A stretch of DNA of 64,000 nt from Gallionellales bacterium GWA2_60_18 (lineage in GTDB: Bacteria; Pseudomonadota; Gammaproteobacteria; Burkholderiales; Gallionellaceae). The notes beneath the pieces were generated by a model. It saw only the letters and a program-made list of their open reading frames with translations, ran no database searches and was not told the DNA's origin. A program made the translations under genes and the position numbers. The DNA is taken from positions 175,960-239,959 of the forward strand of contig MGWS01000033.1 of assembly GCA_001801105.1 (NCBI GenBank), read 5' to 3'. Positions 37,132 through 46,198 of this stretch are shown piece by piece (positions within the stretch are counted from its first letter, which is position 1; the number at the start of each line of letters is the position of its first letter).

Positions 37132-38084
37132 AGCGCGAGATCCTCCTGACGCATCGCCGCACCCAGCGCCAGCAAGGCGTTCGCCGCAAAGTCGGTCCCG
37201 GCAAGCGCGGGAACTTCGCCGATATCCATCACCTGAGACAGATCCAGTTTCTCCACCCTGGAGTCGATCGCCTTGACGAGGAACGCCGCCAGCCCGCCGC
37301 CGTCCGGCACGCTCACCAGCACACGGCTCACGGGGATGTGGTTGAACTGGCGGTCGAAATAATCCAGCGAACGCTGCAACTCCAGCTCGATGCGGTCATG
37401 GTACTGCCGGCGCTGGTTCTCGTCGGCATCCTGCAACTGCCCGGACGTGATATCCATGCGCCGTGACAGGAACAGCTCGCCGCCCGAAGTGAAGACCATC
37501 AGCCCGCCGTTATCGTTGAACGTCAGCAGTGCCAGCGCGCGGTCATCCTGCTCGAATAGCGCGGCGATGTTGCGTAGCGCCATCTCCGGGATGTCGACCA
37601 CTTCCAGGTTGAGCCGCGCCTGCTCGAACAGCGCGATGCGTTTCTGGATGGTGGTATTCGCCGCCGCGATCGCATACAGGGACTGCACGCGATCCGAGCC
37701 GTACTTGTTGGAGGGAATCTGCAACACGTCCACCGTGGCATCGTCGATGTGGTAATTCAGCCCGTCCTTGATCTTCCAGCGGATCGCGGTCTTCAGCTCG
37801 TTCGCAGGGACATTGGGCGCCTCGACCAGCAGCATCTGGTATTCGCCCGGCGCCAGCAGGGTGGTAAAGGCATGGGCACTGATGTTCGCTTCGCGGCGCA
37901 GCTTCTCCAGCGCGGCGGACGATACCGTGCCGGTCTCGTGATATTCGCAGCGCACCACCTTGGGCATCGCCCCGATGAACTGGACTTGCGCCAGATGGAC
38001 GCCATGCTCGCCGGGACAGACGGCAAACCAGCCTGCATCGCGGGATTTTTGCTTGAACAAGGAAAGGGGGCGCAGGACTACCAT
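37128..38084 (-). CDS. mshI: MSHA biogenesis protein MshI (PilM-like)
   Basis: A 318-residue cytoplasmic actin-like protein. The features WFAVCPGEHGVHLAQV, the segment NELKTAIRWKIKDGL and the C-terminal ANALLALGAAMRQE match MshI, which combines a PilM-type ATPase fold with docking to the PilN-like partner. First gene of the block mshI-I2-J-K-L-M-N, all of which overlap or touch. Confidence 0.88.
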   Translation of the reverse strand: MVVLRPLSLFKQKSRDAGWFAVCPGEHGVHLAQVQFIGAMPKVVRCEYHETGTVSSAALEKLRREANISAHAFTTLLAPGEYQMLLVEAPNVPANELKTAIRWKIKDGLNYHIDDATVDVLQIPSNKYGSDRVQSLYAIAAANTTIQKRIALFEQARLNLEVVDIPEMALRNIAALFEQDDRALALLTFNDNGGLMVFTSGGELFLSRRMDITSGQLQDADENQRRQYHDRIELELQRSLDYFDRQFNHIPVSRVLVSVPDGGGLAAFLVKAIDSRVEKLDLSQVMDIGEVPALAGTDFAANALLALGAAMRQEDLAL

Positions 38085-38216
38085 AATTCCGCTCGAAGTT
38101 AAATTAACACCCCATCGCTGTCAATTGATTTACATCATGGAAAACACGGACGAAATGGCCGCTAATCGGGGGATTACCGGGCATTCTTGTTATCCTGAGA
38201 ACCGCTTGAAACTTGC

Positions 38217-38270
38217 AGGAGCGCCGGAAGGCGCAATCAGGGCATTTATCGCGCCTTCCGGCGCTCCTAC
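38217..38270. repeat. Palindromic REP-like pair upstream of mshI
   Basis: AGGAGCGCCGGAAGGCGC and its exact complement GCGCCTTCCGGCGCTCCT form 18-bp arms around a 16-base loop. Both arms are the same unit, unlike the mixed pairs elsewhere. The left head is GCAG instead of GTAG; the right is CTAC. Confidence 0.85.
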
Positions 38271-38339
38271 AGAAAACAGCCAAGCCGCATCAGTAGTTTT
38301 AGTTCCGGCGTAACGCGCTTCGCGCGAGCCTTCACTGAA

Positions 38340-38370
38340 ACTACTAAAACGGCTTTGCCGTTTTAGTAGT
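38340..38370 (-). terminator. Hairpin overlapping the mshQ stop, terminator-like
   Basis: ACTACTAAAACGGC and GCCGTTTTAGTAGT pair perfectly (14 bp, 3-base loop). The stem includes the mshQ stop codon and is followed on the minus strand by TTTCAG, a weak T tract. It separates the mshC-Q block from the mshI-N block. Confidence 0.6.
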
Positions 38371-41300
38371 TTTCGCGCAGGTAGATGAACTCGTTGTTGC
38401 CCTTGTACACGCCGAAGGTGGCGCGTCCGGTGTTGCCGGGCAACCAAGCCGGTATGGTCGCCGAGATGTCCACACTGCCGGTTCCGCCGCTGCTGGACAG
38501 TGTGTAGTTCAACACGCCCGCCGATACCGAACTGCCGGACGGTGGCGTCACTGTCCATGCGCCGCCGGTCTTGCGCTGGTAACTGCCATCGGCCAGCGTC
38601 AGGCTGCTCACGCTGTCCGTCGCGCTGGTGACCCAGTTGCTGCCGTTGTAATACTGTACCGTCGCGGTCATCGGCAGCGGCAGCACTTCGGAACCGTGCG
38701 CGTTGGCGATCTTGATGCGCCCGTTCACCACCTTCACCCCGCCTTCGACCGAAGTTGCCGGGATCGTGCGCAGCGAACTGGCGTCCGTATCCTTCGCGCG
38801 CAGATAGATGTCGGTCGGCGCGGTGGTCGCCGCAAAGGTATAGGTCGGTGTGGCCGTGGTCGCCACGCCCGCGCTGAAATCTGCCGCCGCAATGGCATTG
38901 TTCGCCAGTGTGCCACCGCCCGGATTCTGCGTCCCTGGGATGTCCTCTGCCCCCAGCGCATCCCGCGCCTCCAGCGTGACATCCTTGGAAAAACCCAGCG
39001 TGCCGTCGTAGTTGGTCGTGGTGCCGCCGCCCAGATTCAGCGCGGTCACCCGCACGCTGAACGGCTGACCGGAATAGATAAACCCGTCATAGGCGGTCGG
39101 GCAGGTCAATCCGGTCGGGCAGGGCATCGGCACATTGGAAGCCAGCACGATCTCGGTGCTGAAATGATCCGGGATGAATGCGCCGACCGTGGCGCTGGTG
39201 CCGGTCGCATTCAGCCCCGAGCCGAGATAGCTGCCGCCGGTCAGCGCGGCACCCAGCGTGATGTTGCCGACCTCGCCCCAGTTCAGGCTGGTTAGTGCCG
39301 CGACACCGTTGCTGAACGCAGTGCCCGCAATCACGCCGTTGCCCAGCGCGGGATTGTTGCCACCCACCGGAGAGACCAGCGTCGGGGTCAGCGTCACACC
39401 TTCCGGTGAGGTCTCGTTGCCGAAATTCGGCGTCGCGTTGCCCGATGCGTTCAGCGCGGTGACGCTGGCGCTGAAATCGTTGCCCGCCTTGATCGGCCCG
39501 GCGGTGACGCCGGTGACGGAAAAGGAGGCCGGCGCCGCGATAAACGGGTCGCTGCCCGTCATCACCAGCCCGGCGCTGTCACCGCTGCCGGTGTAGCTCG
39601 CCGTCAGAGCGATCTGGCCGACATCGGCATAGCGCACGGTGGTGCTGGCGACACCCGTGGCGTCGAAACTGAGGCTCACGTCCCCGCCCAAGCTGCACGA
39701 GATCGCGCTGCCGCCTACCGTCACCGGCAAAGTACCGCTCGCCGGATTGCTGTAGGTGCAGGCGAAACTGACGGTCTTGCTGCTGTCTTTGAAGGCCGGG
39801 ACGCAGGACAGGCTGTTGTCCGCCTGCTTGACGGCGCTGACGGTGATGTTCTGCTGGGTATCGGAGACATGGTCCGGCACATTGAACAGGAAGCCGGCCA
39901 GCGCCGCCGTGAAGTCGCACGAGGCCGTCGCGCCGATGTAACACGCCGTGGCATTGGAAGGCGCAGGCGACAAGGAGGTCGCACCCCAGGTCACCGTCCC
40001 CGCCGTGGTGACATGCACATCCTTGGTCACCGAACCCGAAGCGCCGATGCTGAAATCCGCACCGCCCACCCAGTTCACCGTCGGCGTCCCGCTCGCCGTC
40101 AGCGTACCCGTCACCCCGCCGGTGTATGGCGACGAACAGGCGGCATCCTCGCAGGCCTTCACCGTCAGCGTGGTCGGCGTGCAGGTCACGCCGCTGCCGG
40201 TGTGTTCGATACGCAGATGATCGATGCTGGTGCAGGCATGCGTTTCATCCTTCAACGCCGCGATCTCGCTTGCGCTCAACGCGCTGTTGTATATCTTGAT
40301 CTCGTCGAAAGTGCCGTTGGCCGAATTGGTCGTGAAATCGGTGTCGCCACCTGTTATCCCCGAATGAGTGGCGCCGAACCAGAGATCGGCATAATTTCCG
40401 ATGGCATCGTTGATGCCGGTGTTGTCCTGTTCGACACCGTCCAGATACAGCCGCATTCTGCCGGCAGCCCAGGACCAGGTGACCGCGATGTGATGCCATG
40501 CACCGGCCGAAAAAGAATTCCCGCCGGTATCGATGCGCTCATTATCGTCGGTGTCATCCTCCAGTCCGAACCGGATTTCGCCAGCGTCGCCCTTGACCAG
40601 GTAGAAGTGCTTATCTCCGCCGCCCAGATCGTTCGATGCATCGAACAGCATGCGGTCGGTGCCATCGTTCCATGCCGTGTTGCTCTTGTACCAGAACGCG
40701 ATGGTGCCGGCGTTGCCGATCTCGGTATTGACATCAAGCTTAGTGTCGATGCCGAGGTTCGCGCCATTGGGCACTTCGCCGGCGCGACAGGTGTCCGGCT
40801 TCAGTCCCGAAGCCGGCGCTGCCGAGGTAGAGACGGCGCCCATGGTGTCGGCATGCCGGTTGTTGCCGCTGCTGTCGATGACCTCGTCGGCAGTGCTGCC
40901 GGTCCAGCTGGCCTCGTCGAGCGCGTAATAGGCATAGGGCGACGGCAGGATGGTATAGGTATCGCTGGCGCTATCGTTCGCAGCGCTATCATCGCCCCCC
41001 GTACCGGAGACCGTCATGGTAGTTGTGACGGCACCCGTTGTGCCGCTTGCAACGGCAACGGTCAGCAACAGGGACGACGCATTCGCGCCGCCCGCGAGGG
41101 TTCCCGTGCGCGTGCAGGTCACGACTTGCCCGACCGCAGAGCATGACCAGCCGGTGCCCGTGCCGGAGACATAGCTCAACCCGGCGGGCAGGGTGCCGCT
41201 GACCGTGATCGGGCCGGGCTCGGTCGCCGAACCGCTATTGCTCACATTCAAGGTATAGGAGGCATTTGAGCCGGGCACCAGATTGCCGTTGCGCGTCATG

Positions 41301-42109
41301 GCGAGCGCGAGATCAATGTTGCTTGTTGCCTTGCGCAACAGGATGCTCTGGGTCGCGCCATTATCCGCATCAGCCTCGCCTATCGCGGTGCGCGTCCCGG
41401 TCGCGCCGGCCGCGGCAATGGATTGCGTGAACACGCCGAGGTTGCACCCCAGCACATTGTTGGCGTTATAGGAGCGCTGATCCACGCGCTCCGTCATGCC
41501 GGTCGGGCTGGTGGTCCATGAGCGCGAGCTGCCGTAGGCATGCACCGTGACCAGCATGAAGTCGGTCTCGGTGCCGGAACTGACGCTGGGTGCCTGATGG
41601 GAGGTACTGCTTCCCGTGGTCGCTTCCGCCGAGGTGATGATGGGGCTGGTCGTATCCACGCCGGAAAAACGCAGCATGCCGGCGGCGGCGAAGCCATCGT
41701 CAGCGCAGTTGGATGAATAGGTGAAGGTCGGCGCCGTCTCGCCGGCGTCCGCCACCTTGTAGTAGCTCAGCAGCCGGATGCCCGCCGTGGTTCCCGAGTT
41801 GCAGGTGGCGGCTCCGCTCGACTGCGGGGTGTCCTGGATCAGAGTGGTCCATCCCGCGGGCGGCGTCACGGTTGCCTGATACCAGCGCACCGAGAGGGTG
41901 GCGACCAGGAGATTGCCGGCGACGGTTCCCGTCGGGATGGGGATATTGATGGTGCGCGGCGAGCCGTTGGTGCCGATGGTCTGGCTCGATGACTCGTATG
42001 CGATTGCGGCAGCGGCATTCTGCACGGCACAAAACATGGGAACAAGAAAAACCAGCGCCAGCCAGGCTTTTGCAGTTTTCCGGAAAAACATCTCCATCGT
42101 CTTGTTCAT
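38363..42109 (-). CDS. mshQ: MSHA-associated giant surface protein MshQ
   Basis: A 1248-residue exported protein. The leader runs from MNKTMEMFFRKTAKAWLALV to about AAAAI. A DUF11-type repeat (NGNLVPGSNASYTLNVSN) precedes a LamG/concanavalin-like domain (YYALDEASWTGS), and the C-terminal half is a DUF6701 region of Ig-like repeats found in MshQ. It probably sits at the pilus tip or cell surface as an adhesin. The ATG at 42109 has GGGAGG upstream. It is the last gene of the pilin block and is followed by a hairpin. Confidence 0.85.
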   Translation of the reverse strand: MNKTMEMFFRKTAKAWLALVFLVPMFCAVQNAAAAIAYESSSQTIGTNGSPRTINIPIPTGTVAGNLLVATLSVRWYQATVTPPAGWTTLIQDTPQSSGAATCNSGTTAGIRLLSYYKVADAGETAPTFTYSSNCADDGFAAAGMLRFSGVDTTSPIITSAEATTGSSTSHQAPSVSSGTETDFMLVTVHAYGSSRSWTTSPTGMTERVDQRSYNANNVLGCNLGVFTQSIAAAGATGTRTAIGEADADNGATQSILLRKATSNIDLALAMTRNGNLVPGSNASYTLNVSNSGSATEPGPITVSGTLPAGLSYVSGTGTGWSCSAVGQVVTCTRTGTLAGGANASSLLLTVAVASGTTGAVTTTMTVSGTGGDDSAANDSASDTYTILPSPYAYYALDEASWTGSTADEVIDSSGNNRHADTMGAVSTSAAPASGLKPDTCRAGEVPNGANLGIDTKLDVNTEIGNAGTIAFWYKSNTAWNDGTDRMLFDASNDLGGGDKHFYLVKGDAGEIRFGLEDDTDDNERIDTGGNSFSAGAWHHIAVTWSWAAGRMRLYLDGVEQDNTGINDAIGNYADLWFGATHSGITGGDTDFTTNSANGTFDEIKIYNSALSASEIAALKDETHACTSIDHLRIEHTGSGVTCTPTTLTVKACEDAACSSPYTGGVTGTLTASGTPTVNWVGGADFSIGASGSVTKDVHVTTAGTVTWGATSLSPAPSNATACYIGATASCDFTAALAGFLFNVPDHVSDTQQNITVSAVKQADNSLSCVPAFKDSSKTVSFACTYSNPASGTLPVTVGGSAISCSLGGDVSLSFDATGVASTTVRYADVGQIALTASYTGSGDSAGLVMTGSDPFIAAPASFSVTGVTAGPIKAGNDFSASVTALNASGNATPNFGNETSPEGVTLTPTLVSPVGGNNPALGNGVIAGTAFSNGVAALTSLNWGEVGNITLGAALTGGSYLGSGLNATGTSATVGAFIPDHFSTEIVLASNVPMPCPTGLTCPTAYDGFIYSGQPFSVRVTALNLGGGTTTNYDGTLGFSKDVTLEARDALGAEDIPGTQNPGGGTLANNAIAAADFSAGVATTATPTYTFAATTAPTDIYLRAKDTDASSLRTIPATSVEGGVKVVNGRIKIANAHGSEVLPLPMTATVQYYNGSNWVTSATDSVSSLTLADGSYQRKTGGAWTVTPPSGSSVSAGVLNYTLSSSGGTGSVDISATIPAWLPGNTGRATFGVYKGNNEFIYLRENY

Positions 42110-42165
42110 CCCATCCTCCCTATCCTGCGTGGCAACGGACACATCCCGCTTGCAAGCGCCCGGCG

Positions 42166-42600
42166 CTATTGCCCGATGGTCACGCGAATCTCGCGCTCGA
42201 CATAGTTCGGCGTCGCCACCGTGCCCTGCGTCGCGGTGGAGGTCAACTGATACACCGTGACCGTTGCGGCGGCTTCGCTATGCGCGGTCGAACTGCACCC
42301 GACGTTGACAGTAAACCCGGACAGCGTGTTAGGCAAGGGGGTGACTTGCTGGCTGGTCGCGCCAGCCCGACAGTCGGCGGCAAATCCGACAGCAGAATTC
42401 GGCAACGCCTGATACGCGCCCCACTCGATACCCACCCGCGCCGCCTGATAGGCGCGCGCCCCCATCACGTCCAGCGCGGCGCTCTGCTGCTGGGTGGTGG
42501 ACAGCGTCACCGCGAACGTGCCGAGCGCGGCGATCACCACCAGCAGGAAGATGGCGGAGATGAGGCTGAAGCCTTTCGAGGAGCGAGGTGCGAGGAACAT
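42166..42600 (-). CDS. mshP: MSHA minor pilin MshP
   Basis: A 144-residue prepilin starting at ATG 42600: a ten-residue leader MFLAPRSSKG is followed by FSLISAIFLLVVIAALG, the cleaved N-terminal helix (no Glu at +5, as is common in MshP/PilX proteins). A longer frame exists from an ATG overlapping the mshO stop; the codons in between (42618-42705) are a palindromic repeat, so the ancestral start may have been that overlapping one. Confidence 0.85.
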   Translation of the reverse strand: MFLAPRSSKGFSLISAIFLLVVIAALGTFAVTLSTTQQQSAALDVMGARAYQAARVGIEWGAYQALPNSAVGFAADCRAGATSQQVTPLPNTLSGFTVNVGCSSTAHSEAAATVTVYQLTSTATQGTVATPNYVEREIRVTIGQ

Positions 42601-42617
42601 GGATTGAGTCTGAACCC

Positions 42618-42705
42618 GTAGGATGGGTGGAGCGTAGCGATACCCATCAGCTGATGCAATGGTGGCGGCTCTTTGTTGGGTATCGCTACGCTCCACCCAA
42701 CCTAC
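42618..42705. repeat. 88-bp palindromic repeat between mshO and mshP
   Basis: Arms of 29 bases: GTAGGATGGGTGGAGCGTAG with continuation to 42646, and its near-complement from 42677 to CCTAC at 42705. On the minus strand it is open in frame with mshP and encodes a VGWVERSDT-type peptide, which is a translation often seen from this kind of intergenic repeat. Confidence 0.85.
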
Positions 42706-42737
42706 ACGAACTGATTCCCGAATCCTGCTGTTCTTCA

Positions 42738-43694
42738 TCATGGCTGGTTGCTCACATGCGCCGCATTGTAGAGCGTGACCGTTTCGCCGTCTTCGGTGAT
42801 GGCGAGGTGCATGGTCACCAGTCCGGAGCGCTGCGCCACCACGTTGGCGTCATAGGTGAAGCTGCAACTGCCGACGCTGGTTGCGAGCCGTGCCTTCTGC
42901 ACACCGGTGAGCGCCTCCAGTTCGGCGACGGAATCCGTCTTCGTCTGCGCATCCTGAATGTCATAACCCCAATAACGCCACAATGTTCCCGCGCCGTCGC
43001 AGACATAGCTGACGGGCGTGGAGATCACATGGAAACGGCGGCTTGGCGAATCGAACGGGAACTGTTTGGTGGTGATATTGATGATGGGTGCGGCGCTCGA
43101 CCCATAGGCGGTGCGGTTGTCGCCCGCATAGGCATCCGCGCCGGGAATGCCGAGGTTGTACACCACGATCTGGTCGCCCGCCGCAACCGTGGGCATCGGC
43201 CCCAGCACCCCAAAACAGTCGTCGGCCACAGTGAAATCCAGCAGCTCGCCCTCTCCGCCCGCGGTCGCAGTGCAACCCGCCGCGCCTCCCGCACCGGAAC
43301 GATAGCGTCCGCCGCTGGGCGCGGGCAGGAATTCGAGGAAGCAGGTAGCGCTGCCGTCGCACGTGCCGGCGACCCGCACGCTGTTCGGTAGTGCCAGGCG
43401 CACGTCGCGCGTGATGCGGCGCAGCGCAGTATCGGCGATGTCGGTCATGTCGGCGCGGCGCGCCACATCCATGTATTGCTGTATCGGCGCCTTGAGGAAT
43501 ACCGCCACCATGCCGCCGATGATGCCGGTGATGACGATCACCATGATCATCTCGACGAGAGTAAAACCTTTTGAGCGATACCCTCGTAGGAGCACCGGAA
43601 GGCGCGATACCCTCGCCAAGCCTCCGTATTCTTCGCGGCTGCCGCCGCTCCTACAACTCAGCCCTCGTCCCTCAGCCCCGCTTTTCATCTTCAC
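42738..43694 (-). CDS. mshO: MSHA minor pilin MshO
   Basis: A 318-residue prepilin with the conserved FTLVEMIMVIVITGIIGG helix (Glu at +5). Reading from GTG 43694, which overlaps the mshD stop by 4 bp, the leader before the Gly/Phe cleavage site is 43 residues, much of it encoded by a REP-like element. An internal GTG at 43595 would give a normal ten-residue leader (VLLRGYRSKG). The mature part matches MshO in length. Minor pilins prime the fibre. Confidence 0.87.
   Translation of the reverse strand: MKMKSGAEGRGLSCRSGGSREEYGGLARVSRLPVLLRGYRSKGFTLVEMIMVIVITGIIGGMVAVFLKAPIQQYMDVARRADMTDIADTALRRITRDVRLALPNSVRVAGTCDGSATCFLEFLPAPSGGRYRSGAGGAAGCTATAGGEGELLDFTVADDCFGVLGPMPTVAAGDQIVVYNLGIPGADAYAGDNRTAYGSSAAPIINITTKQFPFDSPSRRFHVISTPVSYVCDGAGTLWRYWGYDIQDAQTKTDSVAELEALTGVQKARLATSVGSCSFTYDANVVAQRSGLVTMHLAITEDGETVTLYNAAHVSNQP
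43586..43654. repeat. Paired inverted REP-like elements within the mshO leader
   Basis: GTAGGAGCACCGGAAGGCGC at the left and GCCGCCGCTCCTAC at the right, with the same middle as the copy at 44711. Both ends are open in frame with mshO on the minus strand. Confidence 0.88.
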
Positions 43695-44281
43695 GGTATC
43701 GCCCTCGGCGCATAGCGGGTGCGCATGCCTTCGACCACTACCGGTAGCCCGTCCTGGCCGGTCACCGTCACCTTGATGAGCAGGGAATCGCCTGCCGTCA
43801 CATTGGGCAGATCGCTGGCCGAGACATCGATGCTGGCGGAATAGCCGCTCAATGCCGCCACCTCAGTGTTGGTGATGTCCCTGATACCGCCATTGCCGGA
43901 ATTCATGGTGAAGCCGTGGTAATCGCTGACGTTGTCGAACGGGAAATCGGTGTCATACCTCGATATGTCGTTTTCAACTCCAATCCCCTCCTCGGTGGCG
44001 CAGTCGCCAGTCGAAGTCGCTGTCGCCGCATTCGCATCGTCCGGATCACAGTAGGTGAACGGCATCAGTTCGACTTCTTCCAGCAGCGATTCCGCAATCG
44101 CCAGCGCCTGTTTGTGAACCAGCGGGTCGGCGCTGCTTTTGGTGGTGACGTTCATCACCAGCAGGATGCCGGCCAGCGCGACGCTGACGATGACGATGAA
44201 CATGATGAGTTCGATCAGGCTGATGCCCGCCTGAAGACCGAGCCGCCGTAGCGCACCCCTCGATCCGGCGCTAGTGCACAT
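43691..44281 (-). CDS. mshD: MSHA minor pilin MshD
   Basis: A 196-residue prepilin with a 19-residue leader MCTSAGSRGALRRLGLQAG and the helix ISLIELIMFIVIVSVALAG (Glu at +5; Ile instead of Phe at +1). ATG 44281 overlaps the end of mshC by 11 bp; the upstream frame is rejected. Size and position between mshC and mshO fit MshD. Confidence 0.85.
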   Translation of the reverse strand: MCTSAGSRGALRRLGLQAGISLIELIMFIVIVSVALAGILLVMNVTTKSSADPLVHKQALAIAESLLEEVELMPFTYCDPDDANAATATSTGDCATEEGIGVENDISRYDTDFPFDNVSDYHGFTMNSGNGGIRDITNTEVAALSGYSASIDVSASDLPNVTAGDSLLIKVTVTGQDGLPVVVEGMRTRYAPRAIP

Positions 44282-44819
44282 AACCGGTCTCCGCCTCGAT
44301 GGTAATGCTGCCCGTTGCACCCGCGACATTGACGGTCTGCCCGGCGGATGGCTTGCCCAGCGCATCGAAACTGAAATCGCTCGGCGTAGAAGCGAAAGTG
44401 ATGCCGGACGGCGCGTTGATGACATAAGCGGAACCATCGCTCAGCGATTGCAGGGGGGTGCCGCAGGCTGCGGTCGCGCCGGTGGACAACGCGATGCTGT
44501 TGCCGGTGAATGTCGCGCAGACGAAACGGTGCTGCGCGATGGCTACTTTTTGCGCATAGCGCAACGAGGCCCGTACCTGATCGGCAAAACCGCGCGACTG
44601 GAACACGTTGTTGTCGAAGAAGCGCGGCGCGACGAATACCGCAAGGATGCCGACGATGACTATGGTCATGATCATCTCGACCAAGGTGAAACCGTTTGAG
44701 CGATACCCCCGTAGGAGCGCCGGAAGGCGCGATATCCTCGCCAGGCCACCGTATTCTTCGCGGCTACCGCCGCTCCTACAACTCAGCACTCGCCCCTCAG
44801 TCCTGTTTTTTGTCCTCAT
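44271..44819 (-). CDS. mshC: MSHA minor pilin MshC
   Basis: A 182-residue GspH/FimT-like prepilin. ATG 44819 has GAGGA six bases upstream and no nearer start exists, so the leader before GFTLVE is 43 residues, most of it encoded by a REP-like element. The helix FTLVEMIMTIVIVGILAVF has Glu at +5. It follows the terminator of mshA and opens the mshC-D-O-P-Q block. Confidence 0.83.
   Translation of the reverse strand: MRTKNRTEGRVLSCRSGGSREEYGGLARISRLPALLRGYRSNGFTLVEMIMTIVIVGILAVFVAPRFFDNNVFQSRGFADQVRASLRYAQKVAIAQHRFVCATFTGNSIALSTGATAACGTPLQSLSDGSAYVINAPSGITFASTPSDFSFDALGKPSAGQTVNVAGATGSITIEAETGYVH
44711..44779. repeat. Paired inverted REP-like elements within the mshC leader
   Basis: Begins GTAGGAGCGCCGGAAGGCGC and ends CGCCGCTCCTAC; nearly identical to the copies at 31226 and 43586. 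Translated in frame as part of the mshC leader (CRSGGSREEYGGLAR). Confidence 0.9.
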
Positions 44820-44918
44820 GGCGGCGTCCTCGGCGCATAGCGGGTGCACATGCCCTATACCCTTCAGAGTTGCTTCAGATAGAAGCACAGTGTAGCAAAA
44901 AGCGTAAACGGCGGACGA

Positions 44919-44944
44919 AAAACAAGGGAGGCCGAAGCCTCCCC
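44919..44944 (-). terminator. Intrinsic terminator of mshA
   Basis: On the minus strand GGGAGGC-TTCG-GCCTCCC forms a stem with a stable UUCG loop, followed by TTGTTTTTCG. It lies 55 bp after the mshA stop, leaving the major pilin as a largely separate transcript. Confidence 0.9.
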
Positions 44945-44999
44945 TGTCGATTGCGATGATAGGTATCGCAAGCTCAACCCATCCCGCGTAGCAACCTGA

Positions 45000-45365
45000 T
45001 TAGATCGCCGGTACGGTGACGGCGACTGCAGATGTTGCAGGCGAGGTATCCACGCTGCAGCTCGGAATATCGCCGGTTACCGCATAACCACCAGGCACGC
45101 CACCCTCGAGGATGGCGGCTGCCACCGTGCTGCAGAGCACACCGGAGGTCAAGGTACAGTCAACGCCGCTGGCGCCGCGCAACGAGCAGGTCGCAAAATT
45201 GATCGTGCCGGCGGAAGCCAGCGCGCCTGCCACACCCTGGGTAGCCGCATCCTGGGCATCATCAGACAAATCCACGAACTTCGGCAATGCCGTTGCAGCC
45301 AGAATACCCAGAATCACGATGACCATGATCAGCTCAATCAGTGTAAAACCCGCCTGTTTGCTCAT
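45000..45365 (-). CDS. mshA: MSHA major pilin MshA
   Basis: A 121-residue type IV pilin with a six-residue leader MSKQAG and the helix FTLIELIMVIVILGILAAT, Glu at +5. Two to four cysteines in the globular domain (CSLRGASGVDC, LC, SC) can form disulfides as in MSHA pilins. It has its own promoter region (45366-45589) and a strong terminator, in keeping with high expression. Unlike the minor pilins here, its leader carries no repeat. Confidence 0.92.
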   Translation of the reverse strand: MSKQAGFTLIELIMVIVILGILAATALPKFVDLSDDAQDAATQGVAGALASAGTINFATCSLRGASGVDCTLTSGVLCSTVAAAILEGGVPGGYAVTGDIPSCSVDTSPATSAVAVTVPAI

Positions 45366-45472
45366 TTCACTCTCCCCTGTTTGGAGGCCGCCGCCCCGAC
45401 AAATCCGACAATCAAAAATTCCGGCATGGCTTGCCGCACATCGGGCGCGGCACGAACCCCGAGATTTCCCTG

Positions 45473-45501
45473 ACTATAGGCAAAGTCCTGAGATTGCGCA
45501 A
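45473..45501 (-). promoter_or_regulatory. Candidate mshA promoter
   Basis: On the minus strand TTGCGC (45501-45496) and TATAGT (45478-45473) are 17 bp apart, a fair sigma-70 match about 110 bp before mshA. Overlapping it, GG-N10-GC with a perfect TTGC (-12) but poor -24 element (45513-45496) is also possible for sigma-54, which PilR-type regulators use. Confidence 0.4.
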
Positions 45502-45589
45502 CATCAAAACCGGCCATTTCGTCAGGGAAAACGCGGGGGAAACTCCCGCTAATCAGGAGATAGCCGGTATGGGACGGGGATGGCACGCC

Positions 45590-46198
45590 TCAAAACCACG
45601 CATATGGTTCGACCGGCTCGAAGCTCAGGCCGGTCAGTTCCGGTGGCGCATCCTGCAACGAAGGCAGGGGCGAAGGCTCGCGGCTCGCTGTCACGCGGAA
45701 ACGTATCCATCGCTTGCCGTCCCGCCCCGGTTTGAAGTAGTTGGCATTATTCAGGACATAGACCAGCTCGCGCGACTTGAGGTCGAACACCCAGTTGCCG
45801 GAAGCCACCGCCAGCGGCATGGGATCGTAGAACTCGCCGGCATAGTTGGCCGGTTTCTTCTGCATCCAGTTCATCGGGTTATCCTGCTCCAGCGCGTCGA
45901 TGTCGGAAGGTTTGCCGCGCGTGATGATCTGTCCGTATTGCAGGGTCAGCGCGCTTTGTATGCTGCCGGCCACCTGCTCCATCGCCGTCTTCTCGGCCTG
46001 CTCCTGGTAGAACAGCGCACGATTGAGGAAGGCGCCCATCAGCACCACGATGATGGCGATGACGACGATCAGTTCGAGCAGGGTGAATCCTTTAGAGGAG
46101 CGAGGAGCGAGGATTGGGGAATTACCCTCTCCCCCAACCCCTCTCCCGCGAGCGTGAGAGGGGAGCACGATTCTCGGCCCTCGATCCTGCATCCTCAT
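45590..46198 (-). CDS. MSHA prepilin-like protein (MshF/MshB-like)
   Basis: A 202-residue prepilin-like protein with FTLLELIVVIAIIVVLMGA (Glu at +5) and a C-terminal domain with NWVFDLKSRELVYVLN. Start ATG 46198 overlaps the mshG stop by 4 bp; the leader to the Gly/Phe cut is then 37 residues and includes an intergenic-type repeat. Position after mshG suggests mshF, while the prepilin motif resembles mshB, so I leave the symbol open. Confidence 0.78.
   Translation of the reverse strand: MRMQDRGPRIVLPSHARGRGVGGEGNSPILAPRSSKGFTLLELIVVIAIIVVLMGAFLNRALFYQEQAEKTAMEQVAGSIQSALTLQYGQIITRGKPSDIDALEQDNPMNWMQKKPANYAGEFYDPMPLAVASGNWVFDLKSRELVYVLNNANYFKPGRDGKRWIRFRVTASREPSPLPSLQDAPPELTGLSFEPVEPYAWF
46124..46165. 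repeat. CT-rich palindromic repeat in the leader of the MshF/B-like gene
   Basis: CCCCTCTC (46138-46145) pairs with GAGAGGGG (46156-46163) around CCGCGAGCGT, preceded by CCCTCTCCCCCAA. This layout is typical of dispersed intergenic repeats. It is read in frame on the minus strand (SHARGRGVGGEG). Confidence 0.7.

Noticed and set aside
45362..45586. A 74-codon frame just upstream of mshA, overlapping it by 4 bp
   Set aside because: It covers the region with the best promoter for mshA, has no clear ribosome site or similarity, and major pilin genes normally have such an untranslated leader.
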